DNA of 59,135 bases from Candidatus Methylomirabilis sp. (lineage in GTDB: Bacteria; Muiribacteriota; Ozemobacteria; Ozemobacterales; Ozemobacteraceae). The position numbers and the translations under genes are program-made. Below, piece after piece: positions 40,805-49,576 of this stretch. The DNA lies in assembly GCA_020722725.1 (NCBI GenBank), contig DYKG01000021.1, positions 1-59,135 on the forward strand, read 5' to 3'. How positions within the stretch are numbered: the stretch's first letter is position 1; every line of letters starts with the position of its first letter. Below the pieces are notes generated by a model, which was not told the origin of the DNA, made no database searches, and was given only the letters and a program-made list of their open reading frames with translations.

Positions 40805-43543
40805 TCATTCTTCGTCGTCGCCCGGAGGTATTACCGGTGAATCGATTACGAAAGCATCGGCCATCGGGTCTTCAACAACCGCTCGATAGCCGCCTTCTTT
40901 ATAAACATTGGCATAGAAACCTGAATTTTCACCTTCGCTCAAGGGTATGGTCAGACCCACATCATCCTTAATTTCTTCATATTTTGCTGCAATTTCCTTG
41001 AACGAGGCCAGTTCACTGTTGAGATCATGCAGCAGTTCTTTCGGATGCATGCCTTCCTTGTCGAACCACCACCAGCGCTCGCGGGTATCAGAGTTGGATT
41101 CGTCGGCGGCCGAGGTGAATTTATCAACTTCTCTCATGTAAAGGTTGGTAAATTTTTCCATTTCGTCATAGGCCGGGTAGATATCGGCAAGCCAGTCAGC
41201 GAATGTACTGCCCTTGACATCGAGGAAGGTGCCTTCTTTAAGGAATTTTGCCAGATCGTAGTTAGTGAAATCCCTGGAAAATTCTTCAAGAACTTTGCGT
41301 TTTTCTTCGCCGAGTTCACGCATCATTACCGCCAGGTCAAGGTTCTGTTTGATCGTTGCCAGAAGCAGAACGGTATCGGCGGCTTTCTGGGCAATCGACA
41401 TCGGGTCATACATCAGTGACTGCTCGATATCCATCTGGTAAACCTTGAAGATGTTTCTCGGAGTCGGTTTGCCATTGCGGTCGTTCCAGCGCCAGCTGAA
41501 AGCCTTTTTGCAGATTTTCATCAGATCATCATGTTCGCGGTCGGGATCGATCTTATAGCATTCAACCAGCTTATCGAGAGCTTTTCTGACTTTTTCAGCA
41601 TGCTTGAGATGCACGTCACGCATCTGTTCAACCATTCTGTCGGTTTCTTTTATTGCGCTTTCGACCTGTTCGTGGGCGATCTTGATCTGTTCTTTGAAAT
41701 ACATCAGTTCTTTTACACCAATCTGGAAAGCATCGGCATCAAAGGCTTCGATAAGCAATTCTTCAGACCACACTGCTGAATCAATACCGACCAGAGGAAT
41801 GTAATTGAAAGGTGATTGCTCGATGCGCAGGCCTACCACATCAAATATGCCGCCGCGGTGCTTGTTAGCGGTGACCCAGTTCTGATATTTCTTGATCAGC
41901 ACATAGTCGGGGTTAAAGAATACCTTCTGAATGTTGTATTCTTCGATGGTTTTTTTGTAATCACCAGACTGAATTTTGTCGCCGGCCCAGCTGATATAGG
42001 TCATTGGATTGACAAAATGTCCGACTTTGCCCCAGAAACCACGCTTAGCCGCTTTTTCTTCTTCGGCTTGGGTGGGTTTCCATGACATGTAGTCAGCTTT
42101 TGCGTTCCAGAGCTCTTTCAGACGATCCATGCCGAAATCAGGAAGAGTAAAGCCCTTCTGACTGTAATAGCTGACCAGCACGCCCTGCTTTTCAAGCTCG
42201 GTGTAAACACGCATGTTCTTATCCTGGAGTTTCTGGTCTTCTTCGCCTGATACTGGCTGGCTCTTGATGAAATCGCCATATTGCTGTTCGGTTACGATCA
42301 GCGCTGCCGCCTTTTCTTCGGCTTTGAGACTGTTTCGGTTATCATAAAATGATTTGAATTCGGGGTCATTCTGGTAAAGATACCAGTAAGAGCCTTTGTA
42401 TGCCGATTTCCAGCGTTTGTTGTAATCGCCGAAAATGTCGCCGACCGTAGTAATTGCAAGCCAGGCCAGCGCCAGGGCGCCGACAACCTGCCCGACGATC
42501 GGAATACAAAACATTGCCACCAGAGCCGCTGAACCAAGAGCCAGTCCAACGTAGTTCTTAACCAGCGAGTATGAAAAATTCCGGTCACCCTGCCGGTCTT
42601 CAGAAGTTACGATTCCGTAAGTGTCAAGAGCGATACCCAGAACGCAAAGGCCGATTCCGACGGTGTGGCCGAGACCCTTGGCGTTATCGATAACTGATGC
42701 CCCTCTATTGGTGTTGATTCCAACTTTTTTGGCAAAATTTCGGTAGGTTGGCACGTTTTCAAGACCGGTTTTTCTGGCCACCCAACGCCAGTAAGAATAA
42801 AAACCTTCCCCGACGCCGGCTTTATAACCGCAGGGAGGAGCCATGTGTGAAAGGAAGGTAGAAACGTTTCTGGCGCTGAAAGTTCTCTGGGCCGAAGTAA
42901 ACATGGTGCCGGCTTTTTTGAAGCCGTTAAACAGGTTTGCCTTGCGCTGGAAAAAGCCGACGCCCTTTTGCCAGATTCTGGTACTGGCCACTTTGCCGCC
43001 GGTCCATTTTGCTGCAGAAGATACGCCATTGGCAGCCCATCTGGCGGCATCGCCGACTCTTGAGTTTGCAATCGCGCTGCCGGCTTTGCTGATTACCCCA
43101 CCGACACGTTTGACCATTTCAGAATTGGCAACGTAGGCAAATGCGAGAGTGGCTTTTGAAGAGGCGCGGCATACTGCTTCAAAATAAAAAGGTGTCTGCG
43201 ACATATGTGGGTGCATCTTCGACATTGTACCGTAAAAACTAAATACATCGGTACAGCCATCGTCCATCATCATGTAGGCACCAGTCAAACTTGTCATCCA
43301 TTCGCCCCAGGCTTTGGCTTCCGCCTCTTCCTTGGTGCGGCCTCTCAAGGCCAGCATGTATTCAAGGTATTCGTTTGGCGACATGACTTCATTGATGTCA
43401 ACGATTCCCTCGATGCCTTCAGTATTCAGCTCAGGAGCGGGAAGACTGTCGTTTGCCCGGGCGATACTCAGAGCAAATGGTTCAAAGGCCAACCAGAACG
43501 CAAGCAGGATAATTAAAATCCTGTTTCTATATGATATTTTCAT
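40805..43543 (-). CDS. Large membrane-active paralogue B, unknown family
   Basis: 912 residues with the same layout as paralogue A: an N-terminal hydrophobic segment, LEYMLALRGRTKEE, EAKAWGEWM, an internal APPCGYK motif, a hydrophobic helical hairpin (LVAMFCIPIVGQVVGALA) and a charged helical C-terminal half. It is longer because of an added block (about 120-200) with AIANSRVGDAARWAA. A strong GGGGGAG precedes ATG 43543. It is the first of the tandem pair, is followed by a stem-loop and faces no related gene. Same uncertainty about function as paralogue A. Confidence 0.65.
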   Translation of the reverse strand: MKISYRNRILIILLAFWLAFEPFALSIARANDSLPAPELNTEGIEGIVDINEVMSPNEYLEYMLALRGRTKEEAEAKAWGEWMTSLTGAYMMMDDGCTDVFSFYGTMSKMHPHMSQTPFYFEAVCRASSKATLAFAYVANSEMVKRVGGVISKAGSAIANSRVGDAARWAANGVSSAAKWTGGKVASTRIWQKGVGFFQRKANLFNGFKKAGTMFTSAQRTFSARNVSTFLSHMAPPCGYKAGVGEGFYSYWRWVARKTGLENVPTYRNFAKKVGINTNRGASVIDNAKGLGHTVGIGLCVLGIALDTYGIVTSEDRQGDRNFSYSLVKNYVGLALGSAALVAMFCIPIVGQVVGALALAWLAITTVGDIFGDYNKRWKSAYKGSYWYLYQNDPEFKSFYDNRNSLKAEEKAAALIVTEQQYGDFIKSQPVSGEEDQKLQDKNMRVYTELEKQGVLVSYYSQKGFTLPDFGMDRLKELWNAKADYMSWKPTQAEEEKAAKRGFWGKVGHFVNPMTYISWAGDKIQSGDYKKTIEEYNIQKVFFNPDYVLIKKYQNWVTANKHRGGIFDVVGLRIEQSPFNYIPLVGIDSAVWSEELLIEAFDADAFQIGVKELMYFKEQIKIAHEQVESAIKETDRMVEQMRDVHLKHAEKVRKALDKLVECYKIDPDREHDDLMKICKKAFSWRWNDRNGKPTPRNIFKVYQMDIEQSLMYDPMSIAQKAADTVLLLATIKQNLDLAVMMRELGEEKRKVLEEFSRDFTNYDLAKFLKEGTFLDVKGSTFADWLADIYPAYDEMEKFTNLYMREVDKFTSAADESNSDTRERWWWFDKEGMHPKELLHDLNSELASFKEIAAKYEEIKDDVGLTIPLSEGENSGFYANVYKEGGYRAVVEDPMADAFVIDSPVIPPGDDEE

Positions 43544-43639
43544 TCTGCTCCCCCTGTAGCTAGAAATAAATTTTCAATGTACACTTAACGCAGTTAATCA
43601 TAATGATAACAGATTAGATCCCAGACCCGTAAGGGTCAT

Positions 43640-44695
43640 TTATTGGCCACCTGCAAGTCTTTCGCGGGCAACCCTTGCTTCAAGGCTGTCTTTTCCATCG
43701 TCACGGGCAATAACTTTCTGATACCATGCCTGGGCATCAGCAGAGCGGCCTACTGCTGATAAGGCATCGCCAAATTCCAGGGCTCTGACCATGAAAGTTT
43801 TGTCGTCAGCCGGTTCAGGATCATGGGTAAACAGTTCTTCGTAGATGGCTACCACTTTATCCATCTGCCTGGTTTGCTGGCAGGCAATCAGCAGACGGTT
43901 TTTCGCATCAGGAAGCAATGGAGTGTCAGGGTACTGTTTGAGCAGATGTTCGAGAACACTTATAACTGATTCAAAGTCCGGGGGATCTTCTCCGAGCATG
44001 TAAAGATTGGAAAGGCGCCAGCATGACTCTTCCGCGTTGGCAGTCATAGGGCATTTTTCGATAACCTTGCGATGCAGCTCCTTGAAAGAATCCAGCTCCC
44101 ATTTTTCCAGCTCCATCATTTCCTTGTACAGGTTTTTGGCAAGCTCTTGTTGTTCAGCTTCAGGAAGACTGTTGTCGACAGTAAAGGCTCCGCTGCCAGC
44201 AGTTGGGCTGCTGCCCATGCCTGCCGAGGACGACTTGTCATTGGCAGGCTTTCCTGAGCCTGGTTCTGGCTCTTCAGTTGTTTCACCCTTATTAGCTTTT
44301 TCGATCCAGCTTTTGGCAAAACTGTTGTTGGGATCAGCCTTCAGAACTTCTTCAAGCATCTCTTTGCCTTTAGCCGCATCGCCTTTTCTGATCAGAATCA
44401 AAGCCAGTAGATTTTTAAGGGATTTACTGTCGGGATAAGTCTGTAAGCCCTTTTCAAGAATAGTCCGGGCATTTTCATATTTCTGCATTTTGCCGAGTAA
44501 AGAGCCTGATTCGATAAAAAGATCTTCGGTAGGTGTTTTCTTGATCGCGTCTTTATAAATCTGCAAAGCTTCTTCGAACTTTTTCTCGCGTTGCAGAGCG
44601 CGACCTTTCTTTATCGCCTCTTCATCGGCAAAGCCGGCGACCGAAAGGCTGACCAGAAGAATGAGAAAAATAATCCGGAATTTTGATATGAACAT
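43640..44695 (-). CDS. Exported TPR protein of the pseudopilin operon
   Basis: 351 residues with a signal peptide (MFISKFRIIFLILLVSLSVAGFA), TPR repeats to about residue 130, a Gly/Ser/Glu linker (EEPEPGSGKPANDKSSSAG) and a second TPR block. It follows the GspJ-like gene by 14 bp with GGAGG before ATG. A periplasmic assembly factor is plausible, as TPR proteins commonly accompany pseudopilins. Confidence 0.78.
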   Translation of the reverse strand: MFISKFRIIFLILLVSLSVAGFADEEAIKKGRALQREKKFEEALQIYKDAIKKTPTEDLFIESGSLLGKMQKYENARTILEKGLQTYPDSKSLKNLLALILIRKGDAAKGKEMLEEVLKADPNNSFAKSWIEKANKGETTEEPEPGSGKPANDKSSSAGMGSSPTAGSGAFTVDNSLPEAEQQELAKNLYKEMMELEKWELDSFKELHRKVIEKCPMTANAEESCWRLSNLYMLGEDPPDFESVISVLEHLLKQYPDTPLLPDAKNRLLIACQQTRQMDKVVAIYEELFTHDPEPADDKTFMVRALEFGDALSAVGRSADAQAWYQKVIARDDGKDSLEARVARERLAGGQ

Positions 44696-44709
44696 TTAAA
44701 ACCTCCGCA

Positions 44710-45285
44710 TCAGGGCGATTTGCTTTTTTTTCTAATTTTTGCGATGTTTAATTCAGCTTCGACACAGGTAGAATAGAACTGACAGATGATTGACAGAGTT
44801 GAGGCGACATCCTGGTTGCCCCCCTTATCGTCGGAAATCAACTGCATAACCACATTCAGCACTCTGAACCGGCCATTGCCGTCAAATTCAGGTTTGAATG
44901 AGAAAGACTTAACCTGTTTTGCGCCATGAAAATTTGATTCCTTTCCCGCTTCATTCCTAAACAATGTCTGTCGTGTCGCATCATACTGGTAACGTATTTT
45001 TTTTTCGACTCCGTCACGAATGGCCATGAATGAAAAAGAGTTTTCGTTACACTCTTTCGGAATCGGATTTTTCAATGATCTTACGTCTGTTCTGATTCTT
45101 TCAACGATGTTATCCATCAGACGCTGGTTGTTGAGCATGTCGGTGCCTTTTTTGAAATGGCGGGTGGTTCGGTTCATTATCATCATCGCCATCGTCAGAA
45201 CCATGCTGGAAATCGCGGCAACGATTACAATTTCAAAAAGGGTTACGCCCTTTCTGTTTCCGGTTTTCCTTCTAAAATCACCCAT
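44710..45285 (-). CDS. GspJ/PilW-like minor pseudopilin
   Basis: 191 residues with a prepilin N-terminus: basic residues, then GVTLFEIVIVAAISSMVLT, with Gly before the cleavage site and Glu at +5. A globular beta-rich domain follows. ATG 45285 is chosen because GGAGCC is 8 bp upstream and it overlaps the previous stop by ATGGGTGA. It belongs with the GspI- and GspK-like genes upstream. Confidence 0.8.
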   Translation of the reverse strand: MGDFRRKTGNRKGVTLFEIVIVAAISSMVLTMAMMIMNRTTRHFKKGTDMLNNQRLMDNIVERIRTDVRSLKNPIPKECNENSFSFMAIRDGVEKKIRYQYDATRQTLFRNEAGKESNFHGAKQVKSFSFKPEFDGNGRFRVLNVVMQLISDDKGGNQDVASTLSIICQFYSTCVEAELNIAKIRKKSKSP

Positions 45286-45754
45286 TTCTGGCTCCATGTT
45301 TCAATACCGAGAGTTTCAATGACTGCTCCGATTTTTCAACCCCTTCGTCAACCCGGTAAAAAACTTCAATGTCGATGCGAAGAATTAATTTTTCTTCATC
45401 GTGAGAAAATTCAAATTTATATTTAAAATTTCTGAATGAAGTCTGCATGTCTTTCTCGACACTCTGGTTTGATACAGCCTGCAGGGTTTCTTTCAACTCT
45501 TCATTGTCAAGCACTTTCATTTTGCCCGATTTGGTGAGTTTTTGCACTTTTTCGAAACACTCATCGTATGGCAGTCCTAGAATGCTGTCGAGAAAACTGG
45601 CGGCAATCTGACCTGCCATCATGTGTTTGCCGACCGAGTATGCGCCACGTGTCTGGGTGGTTCCCATCCACATCAGTGGAACCATCGCCAACCCAAAGAT
45701 TACTACGCCGATCAGCAGTTCGATCATGGAAAGCCCTGTTTTATCAGTCATCAT
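45278..45754 (-). CDS. GspI/PilV-like minor pseudopilin
   Basis: 158 residues starting MMTDKTGLSMIELLIGVV, a type IV prepilin leader with Gly and then Glu at +5. The soluble part is short and beta-rich. It overlaps the GspK-like gene by 11 bp and the GspJ-like gene by 8 bp, so the three are translationally coupled. Confidence 0.8.
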   Translation of the reverse strand: MMTDKTGLSMIELLIGVVIFGLAMVPLMWMGTTQTRGAYSVGKHMMAGQIAASFLDSILGLPYDECFEKVQKLTKSGKMKVLDNEELKETLQAVSNQSVEKDMQTSFRNFKYKFEFSHDEEKLILRIDIEVFYRVDEGVEKSEQSLKLSVLKHGARNG

Positions 45755-48023
45755 TGCCGGCCTTTCCTGCGGTAAGTCGATATCCACGCATGTTTTCCAT
45801 GATCTGCACCGCATAAGCCGGTTTATCTGCGGCCATTGCCGAGTGATACAGGAAAAAAGGCGCTTTCAAAATGCTGCAGGCACTTTCGATACTGCCGAAT
45901 TCTTTAAGACGTTCGGGAAGGTTCAGGTAGTTACAGGCGATGCCACCGCAAAAAAGAATCTCTTTGTTGATGGAACTGCTCCACATGATCTGGTCGTAGG
46001 GCTGGCCAAAACCATCGATCAGATTAACCAGATGAACGCCCAGAAGAGCTTCTCCTTTGATGGTGATCGGATCACCTTTTAATGACACAAATGTGAGAAA
46101 GCTTTCTTGAGTGATCTCGGTACGCCATTTCTGATAAAGATTGCCAACTTCCCCGATATTCAAGGTCGTCGTATCTATGTTGTAACCTCGGGTTATGTTC
46201 TGCAGTTCGATTGGGCCATCCACTAGAACTATGCCTCCACCAATCTTTTCATTTGTCATGGTCAGAGGCGGCACTTTCAGGGGCCCGGAAACATATACCA
46301 TGCCATTCACGTTGAATTCGCCCTTGTCAACACCGGCTGCTTTTAAAAATTCCGCACCATTACTGAACAATCGACCGACTCGTCGTTCAATGCCGCTTGC
46401 CTGTGCGGTGGCGCTTCGGGTATTGACGCCGAACCAGCTTTGACCAAGAGTTTCAAGGTCAGCTTTTGCTTTGAAACCGTCGTTGGAGGTAAAATCAGCA
46501 TAACCATAGATTTTGCGGCTTTGCCGGCCAGTTGTCACTTTTGCGTCGATATTATAGGGAACAAAACCCTGTGGAGTTTCGCCTGGCCGAGGCCGCCAGT
46601 CTTTGCCTGAAACCATGCGTGACATGAAATCCTGGTATTTCTGATCAGGGTTTTCCGGCTCAAAATGATAAGTGGTTACTCCAAAAACTTCGCGCGATGG
46701 AAAATCGTTGGCACCCCTTGATTCATCATATTGCAACGGCTCTCCGCCACCTGAAGGGGGCCACCAGAAGGTCATTACGAAAAATCTCGACATGACGCTG
46801 CCGTAAATTTCCCGGGCTGGTAGAGCTCCCTCTTTATTTTTTATTCCCATCAGTTTCAGGCCGCTTGCCATGGCCATGAAGCCCGTTCCAAAACCTTCTA
46901 TTTTCTGGTAAAACTCGCTTGAAGAGCCGCCCGCGTTGAAAAAATCCGCCGGCTGATATGCGGTTCCTTCAAATAGGGGGCCAAGCTCAGGAACCATTTC
47001 GTATGAAAAGCCCATTATACCCATCTTGGCAATATGCTTGTGTTTCAGCGGAATATTCATGCCAAGCATCTGTATGAAACCGCCGCTTTTATTCATGAAA
47101 ACTCCAACGTGCTCAAATGCTGTGTTTTCATCGGCAACTCTGAAAGTCTCGGGAGATATGAGAAAAAGCTCACCCATGCTGGTTTCTGCTTTTTCTCGAT
47201 TGTCACCGGCAAGATTAAGGAATATCGATTCATTGGTCGGGCCGAGAAAAACCTTGCCGCTCAGACGAGGGTTGCCAAACTCGGTTGCATCCCAGGGTGG
47301 CAGCAGAATAAACGGGCGGTATTTTACTCCCGGCTTCAAGCGGCGATGATGCATGCGAGACAGCACCTCCGAATCAATAATTTCAGGATGCTCGCCATTT
47401 TTTGTGTAAATAATGTTCAGATTGTCGTCGGGCCCAATTTTTTCGCGCCCCTGTTCACGGGCAATGCGGTCGGCAAAAAGCACGAAATCTTTTATTACCG
47501 GGGTGAGCCGCATTACCACAGTAAAAGGGTACTGAACCCTCAACGAGTAATCCCGGTCACGAAATTTTGCCTTGCAGACAATTTCCAGAAGCCCCTTTTT
47601 TTCCTGCCCCCTCAATTCGTTGGGGCAATCAAAACCTTCAGGGTAGTCTAGTGCTTCAACTTGCGAAAAGACGATCTCGGGTGGCAGAATCATTTCGGTC
47701 TGAAGCTCTTCTGCAAGCTCCTGAAGCATTGAAGATGGATTATAAAAACTGCTGCTGATTCTTTTGTTGCGGGCCGATTCACGAAACACCCTGAAATTTT
47801 CTGAATCGAGTTTATTGGCCGAGGCATTGAGCTGCTGCAAAACATCGCTGGCGTAAGATTCAAGAAAATACCTGGTAATCTGGGTTTGGTCGCTCAGGGT
47901 AAGAAGCTGGGTGTGACCGCTCATTCTGCGCGAAAGGGCGAAGACCATAACCAGCATGATGCTGATCAGCCCAAGCAGAATGATCGTTATATTTCCTTTT
48001 TTTTTGTGCAACACAGGCAGCAT
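45744..48023 (-). CDS. Large GspK/PilX-like pseudopilin protein
   Basis: 759 residues; GspK is usually about 320. The start ATG 48023 gives MLPVLHKKKGNITIILLG with Gly before a hydrophobic helix (ISIMLVMVFAL) and no Glu at +5, as in GspK. Next come the SDQTQITRYFLESYASDVL type region and a very long soluble part. The TATAAT box lies 7 bp before the ATG, as for other leaderless candidates; an upstream GTG (48092) is possible but not supported. It is first in a K-I-J-TPR gene order, consistent with a pseudopilus tip complex. Confidence 0.72.
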   Translation of the reverse strand: MLPVLHKKKGNITIILLGLISIMLVMVFALSRRMSGHTQLLTLSDQTQITRYFLESYASDVLQQLNASANKLDSENFRVFRESARNKRISSSFYNPSSMLQELAEELQTEMILPPEIVFSQVEALDYPEGFDCPNELRGQEKKGLLEIVCKAKFRDRDYSLRVQYPFTVVMRLTPVIKDFVLFADRIAREQGREKIGPDDNLNIIYTKNGEHPEIIDSEVLSRMHHRRLKPGVKYRPFILLPPWDATEFGNPRLSGKVFLGPTNESIFLNLAGDNREKAETSMGELFLISPETFRVADENTAFEHVGVFMNKSGGFIQMLGMNIPLKHKHIAKMGIMGFSYEMVPELGPLFEGTAYQPADFFNAGGSSSEFYQKIEGFGTGFMAMASGLKLMGIKNKEGALPAREIYGSVMSRFFVMTFWWPPSGGGEPLQYDESRGANDFPSREVFGVTTYHFEPENPDQKYQDFMSRMVSGKDWRPRPGETPQGFVPYNIDAKVTTGRQSRKIYGYADFTSNDGFKAKADLETLGQSWFGVNTRSATAQASGIERRVGRLFSNGAEFLKAAGVDKGEFNVNGMVYVSGPLKVPPLTMTNEKIGGGIVLVDGPIELQNITRGYNIDTTTLNIGEVGNLYQKWRTEITQESFLTFVSLKGDPITIKGEALLGVHLVNLIDGFGQPYDQIMWSSSINKEILFCGGIACNYLNLPERLKEFGSIESACSILKAPFFLYHSAMAADKPAYAVQIMENMRGYRLTAGKAGNDD

Positions 48024-48030
48024 AACCCAA

Positions 48031-48060
48031 ATTATACCCTTGCCTGGTTTGCCTTGTCCA
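48031..48060 (-). promoter_or_regulatory. Promoter of the pseudopilin operon, leaderless geometry
   Basis: Minus strand: -35 TGGACA (48060-48055), an 18-bp spacer and -10 TATAAT (48036-48031). The ATG at 48023 lies 7 bp further, so transcription likely begins at the start codon. Confidence 0.6.
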
Positions 48061-48086
48061 TGCTTTTGATTGTACGCAAACTTGGC

Positions 48087-48115
48087 TTGCACAACCCGTA
48101 AAACTCTAATACAAT
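48087..48115 (+). promoter_or_regulatory. Promoter of the ion channel gene
   Basis: -35 TTGCAC (48087-48092), a 17-bp spacer and -10 TACAAT (48110-48115). The ATG at 48125 starts 9 bp later, giving a leader of about 3 nt and no ribosome site. It diverges from the pseudopilin promoter in the same 100 bp. Confidence 0.62.
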
Positions 48116-48124
48116 GCTGGCATC

Positions 48125-49558
48125 ATGAGTAGTGGCATAAAATTTCTTACCGAAGTTGAGAATCGGCCAAAACCGTACCGGTTTCTGCGCGAACTTTTTG
48201 ATTCGGCCTTGTTCAGCAGCATATTGATTTTTCTCATTCTCGCATCTGTTGCTCTGATAATAGTCGAAACCTTCGTTCCCATGGTGCCTTTGCGTTTTGA
48301 ACAGGTGCAGCAGGCCAATGACTTGTTTACCCTGATTTTTATTGTCGAGCTTTCTTTGCGCTGGCTGATTGCTTCAACTACACGCAGTTTTCTTGCGACA
48401 TTCTGGATCGACATTCTGGCGGTCATGCCAATGCTGCGCGTTTTCAGACTCGGAAGGGTGCTGCGATTGCTGCGGCTTTTCCGGATTTTTTCACTCGGGG
48501 CCAATGTTCAGCGGCGTTTTTCCATCTTTAATCGTTTGTTCGAGGGAAGATGGGTGGAATACTGCGTTATTGCCAGCTTTGTCGTGTTTGCCGTCTTTTT
48601 TGGGGCGGTTGGCCTTTCACAGTTTGAAACCGGGGTCAGCAAAGACATTCTCGACCCGGTCGATGCTTTCTGGAAATCTCTCTTTTCACTCATGGCGGGA
48701 GAATATGCCGATTATCCCCAATCACTCGGGGGAAAAGCAGTGTTTCTGACTCTGCTGGTCTTCCAGATGGGTGTTTTTGCAATGCTTACCGGTACGTTTT
48801 CGGCAATCATGGTTGAAAAACTCAAGGAGACTACTATGCATAAACCCGCTAGTCCTGATGAACTTAATAATCACGTGATGATCTGTGGATACAGCAGCAA
48901 GGTTGCGGTTCTTGTTCAGGAATTTCTGCTGGACCCAATTTTTGCCAGCACCGAAATACTTCTGGTATCGGAAAAAGCAAATTTGGCCGACTTGCGGGCG
49001 CGAAAGATCAACACCGATCGAATAAGCGTTTTAAAAGAAGATTTTACCAAAATGGAGGTTTTGAAAAAGGCGGGTGTAATGAAGGCAACGGTTGCGGTTA
49101 TTCTCTCTGAACCCGGCGAAAATCGTACTTCTCAGGATATCGATGCCCGCACTATTCTCGCTGCGCTGACCATTGAAAAACTCAACCCGAAGATTCACAC
49201 TTCGGCCGAGCTTTTCAACGAAGAGTATGCCTCTCATCTCAAAATGGGCGGGGTTGACGATGTGGTTATTCAGGGCGAGCTTTCTGGTAAGTTGCTTGCT
49301 AAAGTTGCCACCCATGAAGGAGTACTGGCTTTTTTCAAAGATCTGCTGTCACGCGAGTCTGGCAATACCCTTTCATTCATCGAGCCGCCTGAAAAAATTC
49401 TGAACATGGATGTCGGTGAAGCCAATCTTTTTATGCAGAGAGAATTCGGGTATCTCATAGTCGCGATCAAACCCGAGAAACAGGAATTGATTGTTAATCC
49501 ACGGCGGCATAAGATCAGCAGCAGCGATAAAATACTTATCATCAACCCGGTAAATTGA
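48125..49558 (+). CDS. Six-helix ion channel with RCK (TrkA) domain
   Basis: 477 residues with six membrane helices and a voltage-sensor-like S4 (RVFRLGRVLRLLRLFRIF). The pore is followed by two soluble RCK-type domains, the first with a degenerate Rossmann start (HVMICGYSSKVAVLV) and VILSEPGENRT. The selectivity filter reads LMAGEYADYP (residues 189-198) instead of the TVGYGD typical of potassium channels. It probably conducts cations, but selectivity is uncertain. It starts without a leader and is followed closely by murJ. Confidence 0.82.
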   Translation: MSSGIKFLTEVENRPKPYRFLRELFDSALFSSILIFLILASVALIIVETFVPMVPLRFEQVQQANDLFTLIFIVELSLRWLIASTTRSFLATFWIDILAVMPMLRVFRLGRVLRLLRLFRIFSLGANVQRRFSIFNRLFEGRWVEYCVIASFVVFAVFFGAVGLSQFETGVSKDILDPVDAFWKSLFSLMAGEYADYPQSLGGKAVFLTLLVFQMGVFAMLTGTFSAIMVEKLKETTMHKPASPDELNNHVMICGYSSKVAVLVQEFLLDPIFASTEILLVSEKANLADLRARKINTDRISVLKEDFTKMEVLKKAGVMKATVAVILSEPGENRTSQDIDARTILAALTIEKLNPKIHTSAELFNEEYASHLKMGGVDDVVIQGELSGKLLAKVATHEGVLAFFKDLLSRESGNTLSFIEPPEKILNMDVGEANLFMQREFGYLIVAIKPEKQELIVNPRRHKISSSDKILIINPVN

Positions 49559-49576
49559 TAGATTGGAAACCAAGTC

